A stretch of DNA of 64,000 bases from Cryptomeria japonica (Eukaryota; Streptophyta; Pinopsida; Cupressales; Cupressaceae), in contig NC_081412.1 of the NCBI RefSeq assembly GCF_030272615.1, positions 143,178,247-143,242,246 of the forward strand, read 5' to 3'. Shown piece by piece: positions 35,350 through 46,406 of the stretch. The notes under the pieces are model-generated. The model saw nothing but the letters and a program-made list of their open reading frames with translations, was not told where the DNA came from and did not search any database. Both the position numbers and the translations under genes were made by a program. Each line of letters begins with the position of its first letter. The stretch's first letter is position 1.

Positions 35350-35371
35350 TGGTGAACCTAATGTGAATCTA
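35350..35371 (+). other. Decayed primer binding site, tRNA-Trp type
   Basis: TGGTGAACCTAATGTGAATC aligns with the PBS at 53210 (TGGTGAACCCGACGTGAATC). The differences sit at its CG positions, as methylation-driven decay would give. Similarity stops soon after, unlike the long site at 53210. Confidence 0.65.
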
Positions 35372-35557
35372 ATTTCATTTTCATTGCATTGCATTGTTAG
35401 ATCTAGATCTATTTTATTTCATTTTCATTGCATTTCATTGTTAGATCTAGATCTAGTTTATTTCATTTTCTTTCAAAACATAAAAAAATAGGTACATAGA
35501 TTTCTTTCATTTTCCTTGCATTGTGTGTTTAAAGTTTCATGCAATTTTCATTTCAAA

Positions 35558-35929
35558 ATGTCAAATTTCTATTTGCAAGAAGTTCGTGCTTTTGATGATG
35601 TATGCGGTTTTGTTGATTATGAGTTTAGTAAGGATGAATTAGATGAAGCTCTAGATGATATTTTGAACCCTAAGCCTTCTAAACCCTCATTCTGCCAAAA
35701 ATTAATCAACCTTGTTACTATGCCATTTTGTGGTGATGAGAAAGATACGTTGAATGATCCCTCTCATGGGAATATTCCTATCAACTCCTCCACTAGATCT
35801 AGCAACATAGTTGATTCCCATGATTTCCTCTATGATGTTATGTCTCCTTTTGAATTCAAAGATAAATATTTCAATCACTTTGACCATGCTTTATTGGATG
35901 ATTCCCTTGATGACTTTATGTCTACCTAA
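35558..35929 (+). CDS. Acidic N-terminal ORF of Tat-type element, function unknown
   Basis: The frame from ATG 35558 encodes about 123 residues rich in Asp and Glu, ending TAA. It has acidic blocks such as FSKDELDEALDDILNPKP and DDSLDDFMST. It lies where gag should start, yet has neither the capsid motif nor a zinc knuckle. A similar motif, IDDSLDELLGAYDNL, occurs after the G-patch-like segment near 37680. I do not recognise the product. It may be a rearranged gag N-terminus joined to later sequence by a deletion. The frame breaks after 35929; the following piece (35930-36210) continues in another frame up to HTYNMRNN. Confidence 0.4.
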   Translation: MSNFYLQEVRAFDDVCGFVDYEFSKDELDEALDDILNPKPSKPSFCQKLINLVTMPFCGDEKDTLNDPSHGNIPINSSTRSSNIVDSHDFLYDVMSPFEFKDKYFNHFDHALLDDSLDDFMST

Positions 35930-36139
35930 ACTTCCAAACAAGAATAATACATTTAAAAAGTTAATCAACATGATCAATGTGAATGAATATAGAAAACCTC
36001 TTTTTGTTGTCCAAGGTGCTTGTCCTTCTCCAACTTCACCTCTTCCTAATCAACCTCTTTCACGGTTCAAGGTGGATATGGTCATGATTCCTTTAGCACC
36101 CCAAAGAAACCCATCATTATAGTTCACAGAAGGAATCAC

Positions 36140-37168
36140 ACTAAGAGTCCTTATAGCTATGCTAGACAACTTACTAAGGAGAGTTATAATGCATTTTCCC
36201 ATACCTACAACATGAGAAATAATAGGCAACCTAACCCTCATCTAGTTGTTCTGACTCCTCTACCTGATCCTCAACTCATTCTTCCTCAAGCACCTCGTAT
36301 TTCACAAACACTTGGTAAGGAATATGATCTTGTCGAACAACTAAAAGCTACTCCTGCCAAGATATCCCTTTGGGATTTGGTTCAAACTTCCTCGACTCAT
36401 CATGGAATGCTACAAGATGCCTTGAAAACATTGAATGTCCCACGCATAGTGACATCTAATGATATGACTTCCTTGATTCACTCTTTTACATCACCTAAGG
36501 CTCAGATTGTGTTTACACAAGAAGAGCTGCCTTCTAGTGAAATTCAACAACAATATGATCCCTTAATGATTGTGGTTATCATAAGTGATAGCGCGATAAG
36601 ACGAACATTAGTGGACAATGGTTCTGGCCTTAATGTTTGTAGCATTAACCCATTGCATAAGATCAATGTTGATACATCTCTTATCAAGTATGATTCTCTC
36701 ACTATCTGCGACTTTGATAATGTTGCTAAATCTTCACTAGGTATCATCACCTAGCCTATTAAGGTAGGTCTTGTTACTTTACCTACTCCTATCCATGTTA
36801 TGTTTGGAGAGTTGACATACAACTTGTTGCTAGGAAGACCTTGGATTCATAGCATGCAAGTTGTTCCCTATACATTGCATAGGAAAATCAAATTCATTCA
36901 CAACAATACAACATATGCCTTGTTAGGAGACATGAGATTTCAGGCTTGTTTACAAACATCAAGTTCTAAATCCTCTTCAATCAATTCTTCCCCAGCTATC
37001 TTAGACAATTCTTGTAAAGTTTCTACTCCAATTAGTGTGACTAGTTCATTAAACCTGTCTCCTATATCTAGATCAATCCCTAATGCTTCCTCAAGTGGAC
37101 CTAAAGTTCTTGAGGAAGAACCTTCTCAACCTAATTCTACGATTGAGAACACTTTCTCTTCTGAATAG
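36140..37168 (+). pseudogene. Gag C-terminus and aspartic protease, broken
   Basis: GKEYDLVEQLKATPAKISLW parallels KQYNLVEQLYKTPALISI in the related element at 57700, just before the protease. The protease active site is RRTLVDNGSGLNVCS near 36598-36645, with Asp in a DNG context. The C-terminal block YNLLLGRPWIHSMQ follows near 36820. TAG at 36752-36754 interrupts the domain, and another TAG ends the frame at 37166-37168. It would process gag-pol. The capsid and zinc-knuckle regions present in the relative are absent upstream. Confidence 0.8.
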
Positions 37169-37774
37169 ATTCTTGCAAAAGATGATTGGGGATCCTTTGA
37201 TTTCAATTCTACTTTTGTATGGGAATACATAATTCCCCCTAGAGAACCTAAGGTCAAAAAGAAGAAAGAAGAAGAAGAACCTAAAAAGCAATCTACTTTA
37301 TCTCGGTCATTGAGTAATAACTTTGTGTTGGCTTCTCAGATTTCATCTTTAGTTTCTGGTTGAGAGGATTTTGATCCTTCACTTTTTGAAAATCCTCCTT
37401 CTCCGGAAATGACCAACCTTTATGGTCCTAGTTTTCACATCCTAGCTAGGTGTGGATATAATGAAAATGGATGTGGTACTCAAGAACAAGGGATTAAAGT
37501 TCCCTTGGAAAATAACTTTCGTGATATGACATTTGGGCTTGGTTATGATCCTTTCAAGCGTACTAAAGCCTCTAAGAGACCATCTATTAGTGTTAATGTC
37601 ATTTTTGCTTCTCTCTCACTAAAATATCTAGACTATATTGACTTTGACCTTTCTTATGTCTTTGCTTTGGATGTTTTTTCTATCGATGATTCCTTAGATG
37701 AATTATTGGGAGCTTATGACAACCTTCCTCGTTATCACCATAATCGTATTTTTAACTATTGTTTAAATGTGTAA
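37169..37774 (+). pseudogene. Protease-RT linker with G-patch-like segment
   Basis: The same frame continues after the stop. It has a Lys/Glu run (KVKKKKEEEEPKKQ), one more TGA near 37362, and a Gly-rich segment at 37439-37550. That segment reads ILARCGYNENGCGTQEQGI and then FGLGYDPFKRTK, matching the spacing of Gly residues in G-patch domains. A similar segment sits at the same place in the element at 58720. G-patch modules bind nucleic acid or helicases in cellular proteins, and one follows the protease in some betaretroviruses. The match is by eye only. Confidence 0.5.
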
Positions 37775-37828
37775 GCCTACTTTGGGAAAGAAAGAAATAA
37801 CAATGAGATAGTTAAAGAATTTCCTCAA

Positions 37829-39238
37829 TTGAGAGATGCTCCTCAACAAAGCAATCTCCTAATAAATGACACCATTGATATCAAGATGGATCCTTGTGTT
37901 GAAGATAAGATCATAAAGATAGGGAAATGTCTTGACAAAGAAGAACAAAAACAATATGCTGAGTTGTTACATGAATTCCCTGAGATCTTTGGTTGGATAT
38001 ATTCGGACATGCCTGGTGTAGATCCTAAGATTGTCACTCGTAACATTGTCCTAGAACCTGATGCTAAACCTGTGAAGCAAAATATTCGAAAGATTCACCC
38101 TAAAGTGGCATTACTTGTTAAAGGTGAGATTGAAAAATTGTTGGATGCTGGATTCATTCGTCCTATCAATTATTCCCCATGGATTTTGAACATTGTGGCA
38201 GTGGCTAAAGCTGAAAACAAGATTAGGATGTGTACTGATTTTCATGATTTGAATAAGGCCTCTTTAAAAGATGATTTTCCCCTCCCGAATATTGACATGA
38301 TAGTGGATTCGGTAGCAGGACATTCTTTACTATCCTTTATGGATGGTTTCTCGAGATATAATCAAATTTTCATCAATCCCCAAGATCAATATAAAACTAC
38401 TTTCACTACTCCTTGGGGTACGTTTTGTTGGATTGTGAAGCCTTTTGGATTAAAAAACGCAGGCGCAACCTATCAGTGTGTTATGACTCTCATTTTCCAT
38501 GATTATATGCATAAGACCTTAGAAGATTGCGTTGATGATATCTTAGCCAAATCCGTCCTCCGTACAAATCATGTTAAGATCCTTCATCAAATCTTTGAGA
38601 GAATTCATAAGTACAACATGCATTTGAATCCCCAAAAAAGTGTTTTTGGTGTAGATAGTGGAAAACTATTACGATTCATAGTTTCTCATCATGGTGTTGA
38701 GGTGGATACGAAAAAGATAGATGTTATTGTTAACATGCCACCTCCTAATAAGGTTTCCCAACTAAAAAGCCTGGAAGGGGAGATCCAAGCTATTCGTAGC
38801 TTCGTCTCTCAACTTGTAGATCGTACATTTCCTTTCACACAATTGCTTAACAAGAATATCACTTTCCAATGGAATGAGGATTGTCTTCAAGCATTCGAAG
38901 ACTTAAAGACTTATTTGGCCAATCCTCCCATTCTTCAACCTGCTGATCCTACTAAGCCTTTTCTTCTATACACCGCTACTTCCCCTCAAGCTCTTGCAAC
39001 CTTATTGGAAAAATGTGATAAGGATGGTAGAGAATACCCAATTTATTACATAAGCAACACTCTACTCGATTACGAAGTCCAATATTCTGTGATAAAGAGA
39101 CAGTGCCTTGCTGTAGTCTTTCCAACCCAAAATTTGAGGCATTATCTCTTGAATGCTGAGATTCATGTTATCATTAAATTTTATCCTCTTAAATATCTTT
39201 TCTCCAAAACCAATCTTTTTGGACGCTTAGCTAAGTGA
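37829..39238 (+). pseudogene. Tat-type reverse transcriptase and first RNase H
   Basis: One open frame covers a linker (KQYAELLHEFPEIFGWIYSD), the RT and the first RNase H. RT landmarks are DAGFIRPINYSPWILNIVAV, MCTDFHDLNKASLKDDFPLP, FMDGFSRYNQIFI and KPFGLKNAGATYQ. The catalytic box reads DCVDDILAKS near 38525-38552, with Cys where the relative has Tyr; the two Asp are kept. RNase H follows as FLLYTATSPQALATLLEK, YYISNTLLDYEVQY and CLAVVFPTQNLRHYLL. TAA or TAG codons lie before and after this frame. Without gag and a working integrase, mobility is unlikely. Confidence 0.92.
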
Positions 39239-39903
39239 GTTATGATGTTGACCAAGTTTGATCTTAAGTTTGTCTCATAAAAGGCAATAAAGGATCAAGC
39301 GTTGATTGATCATTTAGTTGATTCTCCTTCACCCTTCTCCCTACCTAATCCAGAGTCCTTTCCTGATGAATACATTATTTCCATTGAGTTTGATGAGACT
39401 TGGGAACTATACTTTGACGGCTCTAGGTATCGTACAGGATCGGGGGCAAGGGTGGTCTTAATTTCTCCTAAAAAGAAGCCTATTCCTTTATCATATTGTC
39501 TCAATTTCTTATGTACCAACAACATTGCTGAATATGAAGCTCTTATAGCTGGAATTAAAGAAGCTTTGGCGTTGAGTGTGAAGAATCTACATATTTATGG
39601 AGATTCTCAACTAATCATAAGATAAGTGACAGGAGTTTATCAAGCTAAACAAGACAAACTATCACAATATAAAGATCTAGCTTTATCCTTGTTACAAAAA
39701 TTCAATTCTTATACCATGGAGCCTATTCCTCAAAAAGATAATCGACATGCTGATGCGATGGCATGTGTTGCCTCTCTTGTGTCTCTAGAGGACCCCTTGG
39801 TAGATCTTCAATTCACTATTCACAACCTTACTTTCCCGGCTATTGAGGATAACCCTGGTGATGTGGCATATTGTTGCATTATAGATTCTGATGAATGGTA
39901 CTA
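39239..39903 (+). pseudogene. Second (archaeal-type) RNase H, broken
   Basis: After a TGA at 39236-39238 and a TAA near 39279 the same frame gives WELYFDGSRYRTGSGARVVL, TNNIAEYEALIAGI and IYGDSQLIIR. TAA at 39623-39625 follows, then PIPQKDNRHADAMACVASL. These hold the four acidic positions of RNase HI (D, E, D, D). A second RNase H after the first is a hallmark of plant Tat elements. Confidence 0.88.
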
Positions 39904-41163
39904 GCATGTCATAAGATATTTGAGTGATGGTACCTTTTTGGACTCTGCGAATAAGAATACTAGGGCTAGGGTTTGCAAATTGGCTGCTAGATACATTATC
40001 CTTTCTAATTTTCTCTATAGGAGGGGTTATAATGGTCTTCTCTTTTGATGTGTAAACAAGGCTGAGGTCCCTATCGCTCTCAAAGAATAGCATTCAGTTG
40101 CTTGTGGGGGGCATTTTGGGGGTAGGTCTTTAGGTCAGAGATTGCTCTGAATGGGACATTATTGGAAAACCATGGAAAATGATTCTTTTGTGTTTGTTAA
40201 ATGATGTCATCAGTGTCAGCAACATAGCAATTTGATTCGTGCCCCTACCCAAGAGCTTTGATCACAGGTAGCATCTTGGCCCTTTTCCACATGGCGTTTG
40301 GTTCTCATTGGTAAAATATCTCCACCTTCATCTCAAGGACATACTTTCATCATAATTGGTACTGATTACTTTACGAAGTGGGTGGAAGTCATTCCTCTTA
40401 GATCCACTACCGCTAAAGTAATTTGTCAATTTGTTTTGGAAAACATCATTTCTCGATTTGGGATACCTTCCGCCTTAGTTTCAAATAATGGAACGTCATT
40501 CAAAAATAAAGATGTGAAGAAGTTTCTCGAGAAATATCACATTCAACATAAATTTTCTACACCTTACTATCCTCAATCAAATGGTCAAGCTAAGTCTTCT
40601 AATAGGATAATTGAACAAATTCTTCGAAAGATTGTAAACAAGCATGGTCAGGATTGGCATACTCAATTAACCTATTCTCTGTGGGCCTATCACATGAGTG
40701 TACGTGTTGCTATGGGTTGTACCCCTTATAATCTTTTTTATGGTGTTGATGCCATTATGCCTTTGGAGTTAGAAATTCCTTAATTCCTTCTTTGAGAGTT
40801 TCTCTTAAGGGTATAGTGGATGATGATTCCTAAAGAGAGAAAAGACTTCACCAAATTGAGATGCTCGATGAACGGCATATAAATGCCCTTGAACATATTC
40901 GAGCGTATCATAAAACTTTGCAACAGAGATACAATGATAAGGTTATTCAACATTCCTTCTCAGTAGGGGACTTAGTCCTTTATGAGAATCAGCGCAATGT
41001 GAATGCCTTACTTGAGGAGAAAGGAAAGTTCAGTCCTAATTGGCTTGGACCAAATATCGTCATGGAGGTCTATGGATCAGGTGCTTACAGGATAGTAGAT
41101 GTGGAAGGTACACCTCTCAAGGAACCCATAAATGCTATGCATCTTCATAGATACTATGCCTAG
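39904..41163 (+). pseudogene. Tat-type integrase with all three catalytic positions replaced
   Basis: The His/Cys zinc region is recognisable at 40090-40220 (CHQCQQHSNLI near its end). The DDE core is FSTWRLVLIGKISPPSS, ALVSNNGTSFKN and YYPQSNGQAKSSNRIIEQIL. Compared with the element at 62370-62670, the first Asp is Val, the second Asp is Asn and the Glu is Lys. A small insertion near 40783 shifts the frame. The C-terminal module resumes at 40861 with FSVGDLVLYENQ and KFSPNWLGPNIVMEVYGSGA and ends MHLHRYYA. There is no chromodomain. Stops lie at 39901-39903 and near 40047, 40088, 40148, 40201 and 40258. Confidence 0.88.
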
Positions 41164-41897
41164 TTCTTTTTTCTCTCTCTCTCGTTCTTTCTTTCTAGTC
41201 TTCTTTCTGTTTTCTCTCTATATCGTTTTCTTCAAAATTGGGTAATATGTTAGCATATATTCATTAAAGTATGTAGGATTAAATAATGTTATATTGTTTG
41301 GTCTACATTACTTCATTCTTGACAAGCATGTTTCATTATTGTATTGTTTGTCTTGGATTCTTTTTATGTAAATTGTAATGGATTTACATTTTCATATATG
41401 CTAGCATGTTATACAATTTCTTATGTGTTGAGTAGAATTATATCATGTTGTGTTTAATTAGAGTTAGTTAAATCACATTAGTTATATAGTTCTTAGGCTT
41501 AATACATTCTTCTTTTAAATCATCAAAGTAGCATTTGATTAAATACTTAGTTATTTAATTAAATCACATATGTGTCAATTTAATCATGAAGTATTCAGAA
41601 ATCAATCACATGGAAAATTAAATTAGATATACATGCTCATTACTCAATATGTTACCTCTAATCTAAGCAATGTGCACATAATTTAAGCATTACAAATAAC
41701 ATAATCATGAGTGTCATCATATATACATCAATACATCAAAACCATCTCCTCTCCCTAGGGCTAGTAGCAGGAGGATGGTGGCTAGATGCCCCCTCCTGAT
41801 CTGGCCGTGCAGGTGGCCCCATAGGGGTGTATCGTGATATGGACTACGAGGAGCTCTTGCGATCTCTCTCCATCATGATCCCTCAATATGTGGCTAT
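41164..41897. other. Spacer after pol, no gene recognised
   Basis: It is AT-rich from 41164 to about 41740. 41740-41897 continues the antisense PMD gene's last exon, out of frame or after its stop, and reads Pro/Gly-rich on the minus strand. Confidence 0.45.
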
Positions 41898-44219
41898 CTA
41901 TGTCTGCGCCGCTGATAGAGCATGCTCTATTTGTCGTAATATGTCTCGTAGGTCCTCCACCTCCATCCAAATAAGGGAGAAAAGGTCCTCATGACGTCCT
42001 GCACTCCTCTGGGATCTGTGTGGTATCTGTATGTGTGCAGTCACAATAAGCTCTGCCACTGCATTCTGAATCAGAGAATGCCACTCCTGGATGCTAGCTA
42101 CAGGATAAAAAGAAGTTTTTCATCAGTAACATTCTATATCATAAAATCTAAACTAGGTAGAATGCATATGCTAATCAATAACAAGGCACATTACCTAGAT
42201 CTCCCTCTTGCCAGTGAGGATCATGGACAACAATTGCCTAAGCCTAGGATCCGTTGGGCTCTCCCCACTCGTACTGTCTCTGTACAGTCGGTGTAGGCCG
42301 ATGAGGATCAGGATCAGGACCCCTTATGGGACCTCTCTTTGCCCGTCATGGAAGACTCGATGGATCTAGGGCTCTGGTATCCTCTCTGGAGTGATGAAAT
42401 GCACCTGACTTGTCCTCCTCCTCATCTTCATCCTCATCCTCCTTGTCCTCATCCTCATCCTCATCCTCCTCTTCCTTGTCCTCCTCATCCTCATCCTCCT
42501 CCTTAGCATCATCTCCATCCTGATCTCCCTCTTCGGTATCAAGATCGCCTTCATCTCCACCTGCCTCCTACTCCTCTATGTCGTCACCCTGATCATCTGA
42601 ATCCTCCTCGGATGCATCGGATCCCTCTCTATCACCTAACTGACTCCATGGTCTGGGGTTCCCTCTAGGGAAGTTTACTAGGAAAATGACTCTGAGGTAT
42701 GACCTCCTCTATCATGTGATGTATCTTCAATGCTGACCTGAATCATCTTTATAATCTGTCGCTATGTCCTGATCTGGCCCATCTAAATGTGTGATGTTGA
42801 TCTCATCACTCGTAGGCCTAGGAATGGCTCCTAGCCTCAAAATCACTCATGAGTGTTAGATGTATACAGGCATGTCAGTAGGAATACACTGCTTGAACCC
42901 AAACTATCGCCAAACTTGGTTGAAGTAGAAAGGAACAAATATGTGGCTATATCATCCCTCTAGTAGATGGTTCCTCTGCATGTCGAACATCTATCTGCAT
43001 AGCCCTGCCCACATGGACATCCTGAGTTAAGGTCTCCATATGATCTCACCAACTATCAATCTATCCATGCTTGACCTTCAATAGAAGAGATTGTCGAATC
43101 ACCACTCACAAGTAAGAGGATAAGCATATACCCTAGGCTTCTCTGGGACTAGCTCTATGGCGGCTCCACTGGGTCTAGGGCATGTAATATGCTCAAACAT
43201 CCACACCTGTAGTAGTGTGCATGTCATGAGGCTACATCTCTGTCCAAATACATAGTCTCCAAGGTTGTGATAAAGATGCGCAAGCATGCTCCAACCCCAA
43301 GAGTATACTCTCCCGTGTCTCTCCATAGCTCGTATGGCGTAGATGAGTCCATCGTGCATATGTGTGCCATGCCCATTGGGGCACATATCTAATGCAAGGA
43401 TCGCAATCATGAGTCGCCTCACCAATGGAACCTCCTTTGTAGGGTGTAGGTGCCAGCTGACCATAATGCGACTCCTCATCTCACTGTGTATCACTCTCCC
43501 CATAATGTATACCTGCTCTCTCCTGTAATCCTCCTCCATGTGGTTAGATCGATATCTAATAGTCTCTCCTCTGATGGGTAGGTGCAAAATATGGTACACA
43601 TCCTCTAGGGTGACTGTCATCTCCCCCACTAGTAGTGAGAATGTCGAGGTATCTGCATCCCACCTCTCCATGAGCGCCATCAGCATAGCAGAATGGAATC
43701 GGATGGTCGACATGGTCATTGCATCCCACAAACCCATTGCATGTAGAAAATCCCTCTCTCCTGTTGTCAGTCTTAGGATCTACTCTTCAAGGCTCCAAAA
43801 GGTGAGGCTGGCAGTATGCTTGCGGATGTAAGGTAGTGTCTGTAAAATGCAAAGCAATCTCTCATCAGTAATCAATTAATCATCTATCATCATCTAATCA
43901 AAGCAATCATTCTATCATTCCTATCATTCATTGCCTAATCTAGTGTTGTCATTGGTCACCTTGAATAGGGACCAGGGCACCCTATATGGATCAGGGCGCC
44001 CTACTGGGACCATGGCGCCCTAGGACCCCTAGGTGTCCGAAGGGTGGGCCTCGACCCCAACTAGGTGATGACATCATCAATTTCGAAAACTATGAAAACA
44101 TGACAAAGTCAAATGCAGTCAATGTAAAGTCAACTCACCTGGTCGAGCGGTCGGCTAATGAGTATGAAATAGCGCAGGATCTCCATCTGCGTAGGTCGCT
44201 TAGGTTGGCGTTGAGGCAT
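41898..44219 (-). pseudogene. Plant mobile domain (PMD) gene, antisense, intron-containing
   Basis: On the minus strand, exon 1 is 44219-44139 (27 codons from ATG) and exon 2 starts at 43839. Intron 1 (43840-44138) begins GTGAGT and ends TTTTACAG; the phase fits the main frame. Exon 2 carries the PMD: MGLWDAMTMSTIRFHSAML, ALMERWDADTSTFSLLVGEM and VTLEDVYHILHLPIRGE match the MAIN/MAIL1-type start of this domain. Later parts include RVYSWGWSMLAHLYHNLGDY. TAG at 43780-43782, TGA or TAG at 43099-43101 and more beyond break it. An Asp/Glu-rich tail is encoded near 42360-42560. Intron 2 (42098-42194, GTAATG to CTGTAG) leads to exon 3 with SIQEWHSLIQNAVAEL and a helical EVEDLRDILRQIEHAL, to TAG at 41898-41900. 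In plants PMD proteins act in transcription and silencing, and also occur in transposable elements. Confidence 0.8.
43969..44030. repeat. 19-bp periodic GGCGCC repeats inside PMD intron 1
   Basis: Units of the form GGACCAGGGCGCCCTA start at 43969, 43988 and 44007, an exact 19-bp period; a partial unit (GGACCCC) follows near 44023. They resemble the GC-rich repeats found in LTRs of this family (1113-1202). Confidence 0.75.
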
Positions 44220-44796
44220 GATGGCTAGTATGTGGGCTCCTCTACAGTGAATATTGACAAAAAGTTAGAAAGTGACAAATGAAGGTGTCATTTTCATATT
44301 TATGTGTTATGCACATTTTGACTTTATGTTTTTAAGTTAAAACCCTAATTTCTGCACTTTTTCTTCGATCTATCATATCTTGAGCTAGGAAGCTCCGATT
44401 CTCGCATCGTTGGTGGCTTTGGAATCATCAGTTTTCCCTCTCACTCTGTGTTAGTTCCATAATATGCTTGGATGATTAATAAAGCCTTGTTATGAACTTT
44501 CTTCATCACGATATTTATCACAATTCGTTGTTGAAAACATGATACCATGTTTCACCTCATGAATAAGCAATTTGAATTAGGGGGGGCATAGCTACCTACA
44601 AATTTAATCACCTTCCTTGGTAAGAATTAGGTGATTTGGTGACTTAACATGTGGTTTTGTAGGGTGTAGTTCCTAACTATGTACAACAGATACCGTTAGG
44701 GGTTTCGTTCGACAACTTATGGATATATCCTTTTTCAAATGATGTTTACTTTTCTATACTTTAGCTTGCATATGCATGTAGTGTCATATGACCGCT
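44220..44796. other. Region upstream of the PMD gene, no coding sequence
   Basis: It would hold the antisense gene's promoter and the element's own 3' untranslated part. No promoter motif could be singled out. Confidence 0.4.
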
Positions 44797-44805
44797 AAAG
44801 TGGGG
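44797..44805 (+). other. Polypurine tract of Tat-type element
   Basis: AAAGTGGGG lies 11 bases before the 3' LTR start, followed by CATAAATATAG and then TGTCATAA. Confidence 0.6.
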
Positions 44806-44816
44806 CATAAATATAG

Positions 44817-46406
44817 TGTCATAAATTGTACACCCTTACTACGGTGGTATAATTTCACACTTAGGTTAGCACCTGCCTTAGTGTGTTTTGCATCTTGCAT
44901 TTCTCATTCCCCTTTAAGAATTTAATTAATTAATTAAATTAAATCTAAGGTCATTTCAGATTATAAAGTTGGGCCCTTTACCCTATGTGTGCCCCTTTTC
45001 ATATTATTCCTCCAATGAATCATTTAACCATAAACCCTAATTATATCTTATTTCAACTATTTAGGCCTGATTTCGCATATCAAAACATCTCAGAATTAGT
45101 TGTAACTTTGGGATGCGCTCTAATATCATCATATCTAATGGCCCTGAAAATTTGGTGAAAAGTTGGTCGGCTCGTGGCGGGAATGCACATGGTCCGTGAC
45201 TTTTTTCCAAAATTTCGGGAGCGAAATCCTATGATATGATAATGCTTAACCCCAAAATATCAGCAGGAAATTCAAATCTTAGGTTGGCCTAAACATGAAA
45301 TTAAGATCTAGGGTTTCATACTTAGAGCTCTCTTTCTTCATTTGAAGGGGTCTTCTTCTAAGAATCTAAGAGCGGGTTTTTGGAGTATTAGAGCCTTCTT
45401 TGCAATGAAAGAGCAGATCTTTGGAGTCTTCAACAACACTCAACATTCATCAAGCATCATTTCATCAATTGGTGGATTTTGAAAATGTAGAAGAACAATA
45501 GGAGATCACTGACTGATGATTGGCTTGTACCTATCCCTTGGGGCTAGGTATGGTTTCATGTTGTTTTCAGATCTTTGCATAAGATTCATTTTGATTCATA
45601 TTCATGCTTTAGATCACTTTGCATTATGGATTTAGAGCATTCACTTTGTCAATTATAAGCAATTAGGGTTTACTCTTTAGGGTTGCTCTAGGTTGTTTAC
45701 TTTCATTCTTAGGATCTTGCATATACACAAGGTTCTTGCACACACATTTTTAGTACATTATTGACTATTCGTGGAGGTGGAAATCACCAACACGGGGGTT
45801 TTACTATGGTAAAACCCTATATAGCCACCCCAAACCTTCCCTTTTCAGATTGCGGGTGTGGAAACAAGAATCTGGAAGCAGGTACAGGTTTGGAACAGGC
45901 ATCTACATCACTCACAAACTTTAGAAGTGTAAAAACCCTATCAAGGATAGGGGCATGGTGCCCTAGTCCTACCCCCTATCAGCAAGACTTGGCAGAATAG
46001 CAATTCACAGGTCTCAAAATCCCTCCTCTCAGTTGCAGTTCCCGAATTTCAGAATCAGGACAGTGGTGTGGCACCTTAGTCCCAGACATTTGTGCTCAGA
46101 TTTTAGACACAGGTGCACCTCTAATTTTTACTTTTGATCTATACCTTTATGTAGTGTATTAGTTATTCTTTGATCTGCATTCTCATATTAGGATTTATTG
46201 GCTTACTTTCTTTCTAGGTTAGATTGCATTTTGCATCATTCCTCTCTCTCATTTACAACAAAGGAGTAGAAAACCTAAGAGGTAATCCATGACTCTCTCT
46301 TTCTCATAAGAAGTAGTCGACGTGTGTTACCTCCCTAGGCTCTTTCATATTCCATGAGTGTGTATGAGAGTGGGATTATGGTTTCCATACTTAGTCTCAC
46401 TTTTCA
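44817..46406 (+). repeat. 3' LTR of Tat-type element
   Basis: It starts TGTCATAAATTGTACACCC and matches the 5' copy up to CTTAGTCTCACTTTT. After that the two diverge, so the final 15-20 bases are lost or the boundary was changed by recombination. An open frame crossing 45761-46000 is within the LTR and is not a gene. Confidence 0.87.

Larger units (their letters stand above)
33728..46406 (+). mobile_element. Decayed Tat-type Ty3/gypsy element carrying an antisense PMD gene
   Basis: LTRs at 33728-35343 and 44817-46406, a decayed tRNA-Trp-type PBS and a polypurine tract frame it. Pol order is protease, RT, RNase H, a second RNase H, integrase. The double RNase H and the absence of a chromodomain place it in the plant Tat lineage. 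The gag core is missing. Between pol and the 3' LTR lies a PMD gene on the opposite strand. No matching target duplication was found (left flank TATAG), and the 3' LTR seems to lack its last 15-20 bases. Confidence 0.9.

Noticed and set aside
42366-42560. Arg/Met-rich minus-strand ORF
   Set aside because: It is the wrong frame of the Asp/Glu-rich tail of the PMD gene, produced by the CCTCAT-type microsatellite.
43338-43831. Plus-strand ORFs opposite the PMD gene
   Set aside because: They are shadows of the minus-strand PMD frame and have no recognisable domain.
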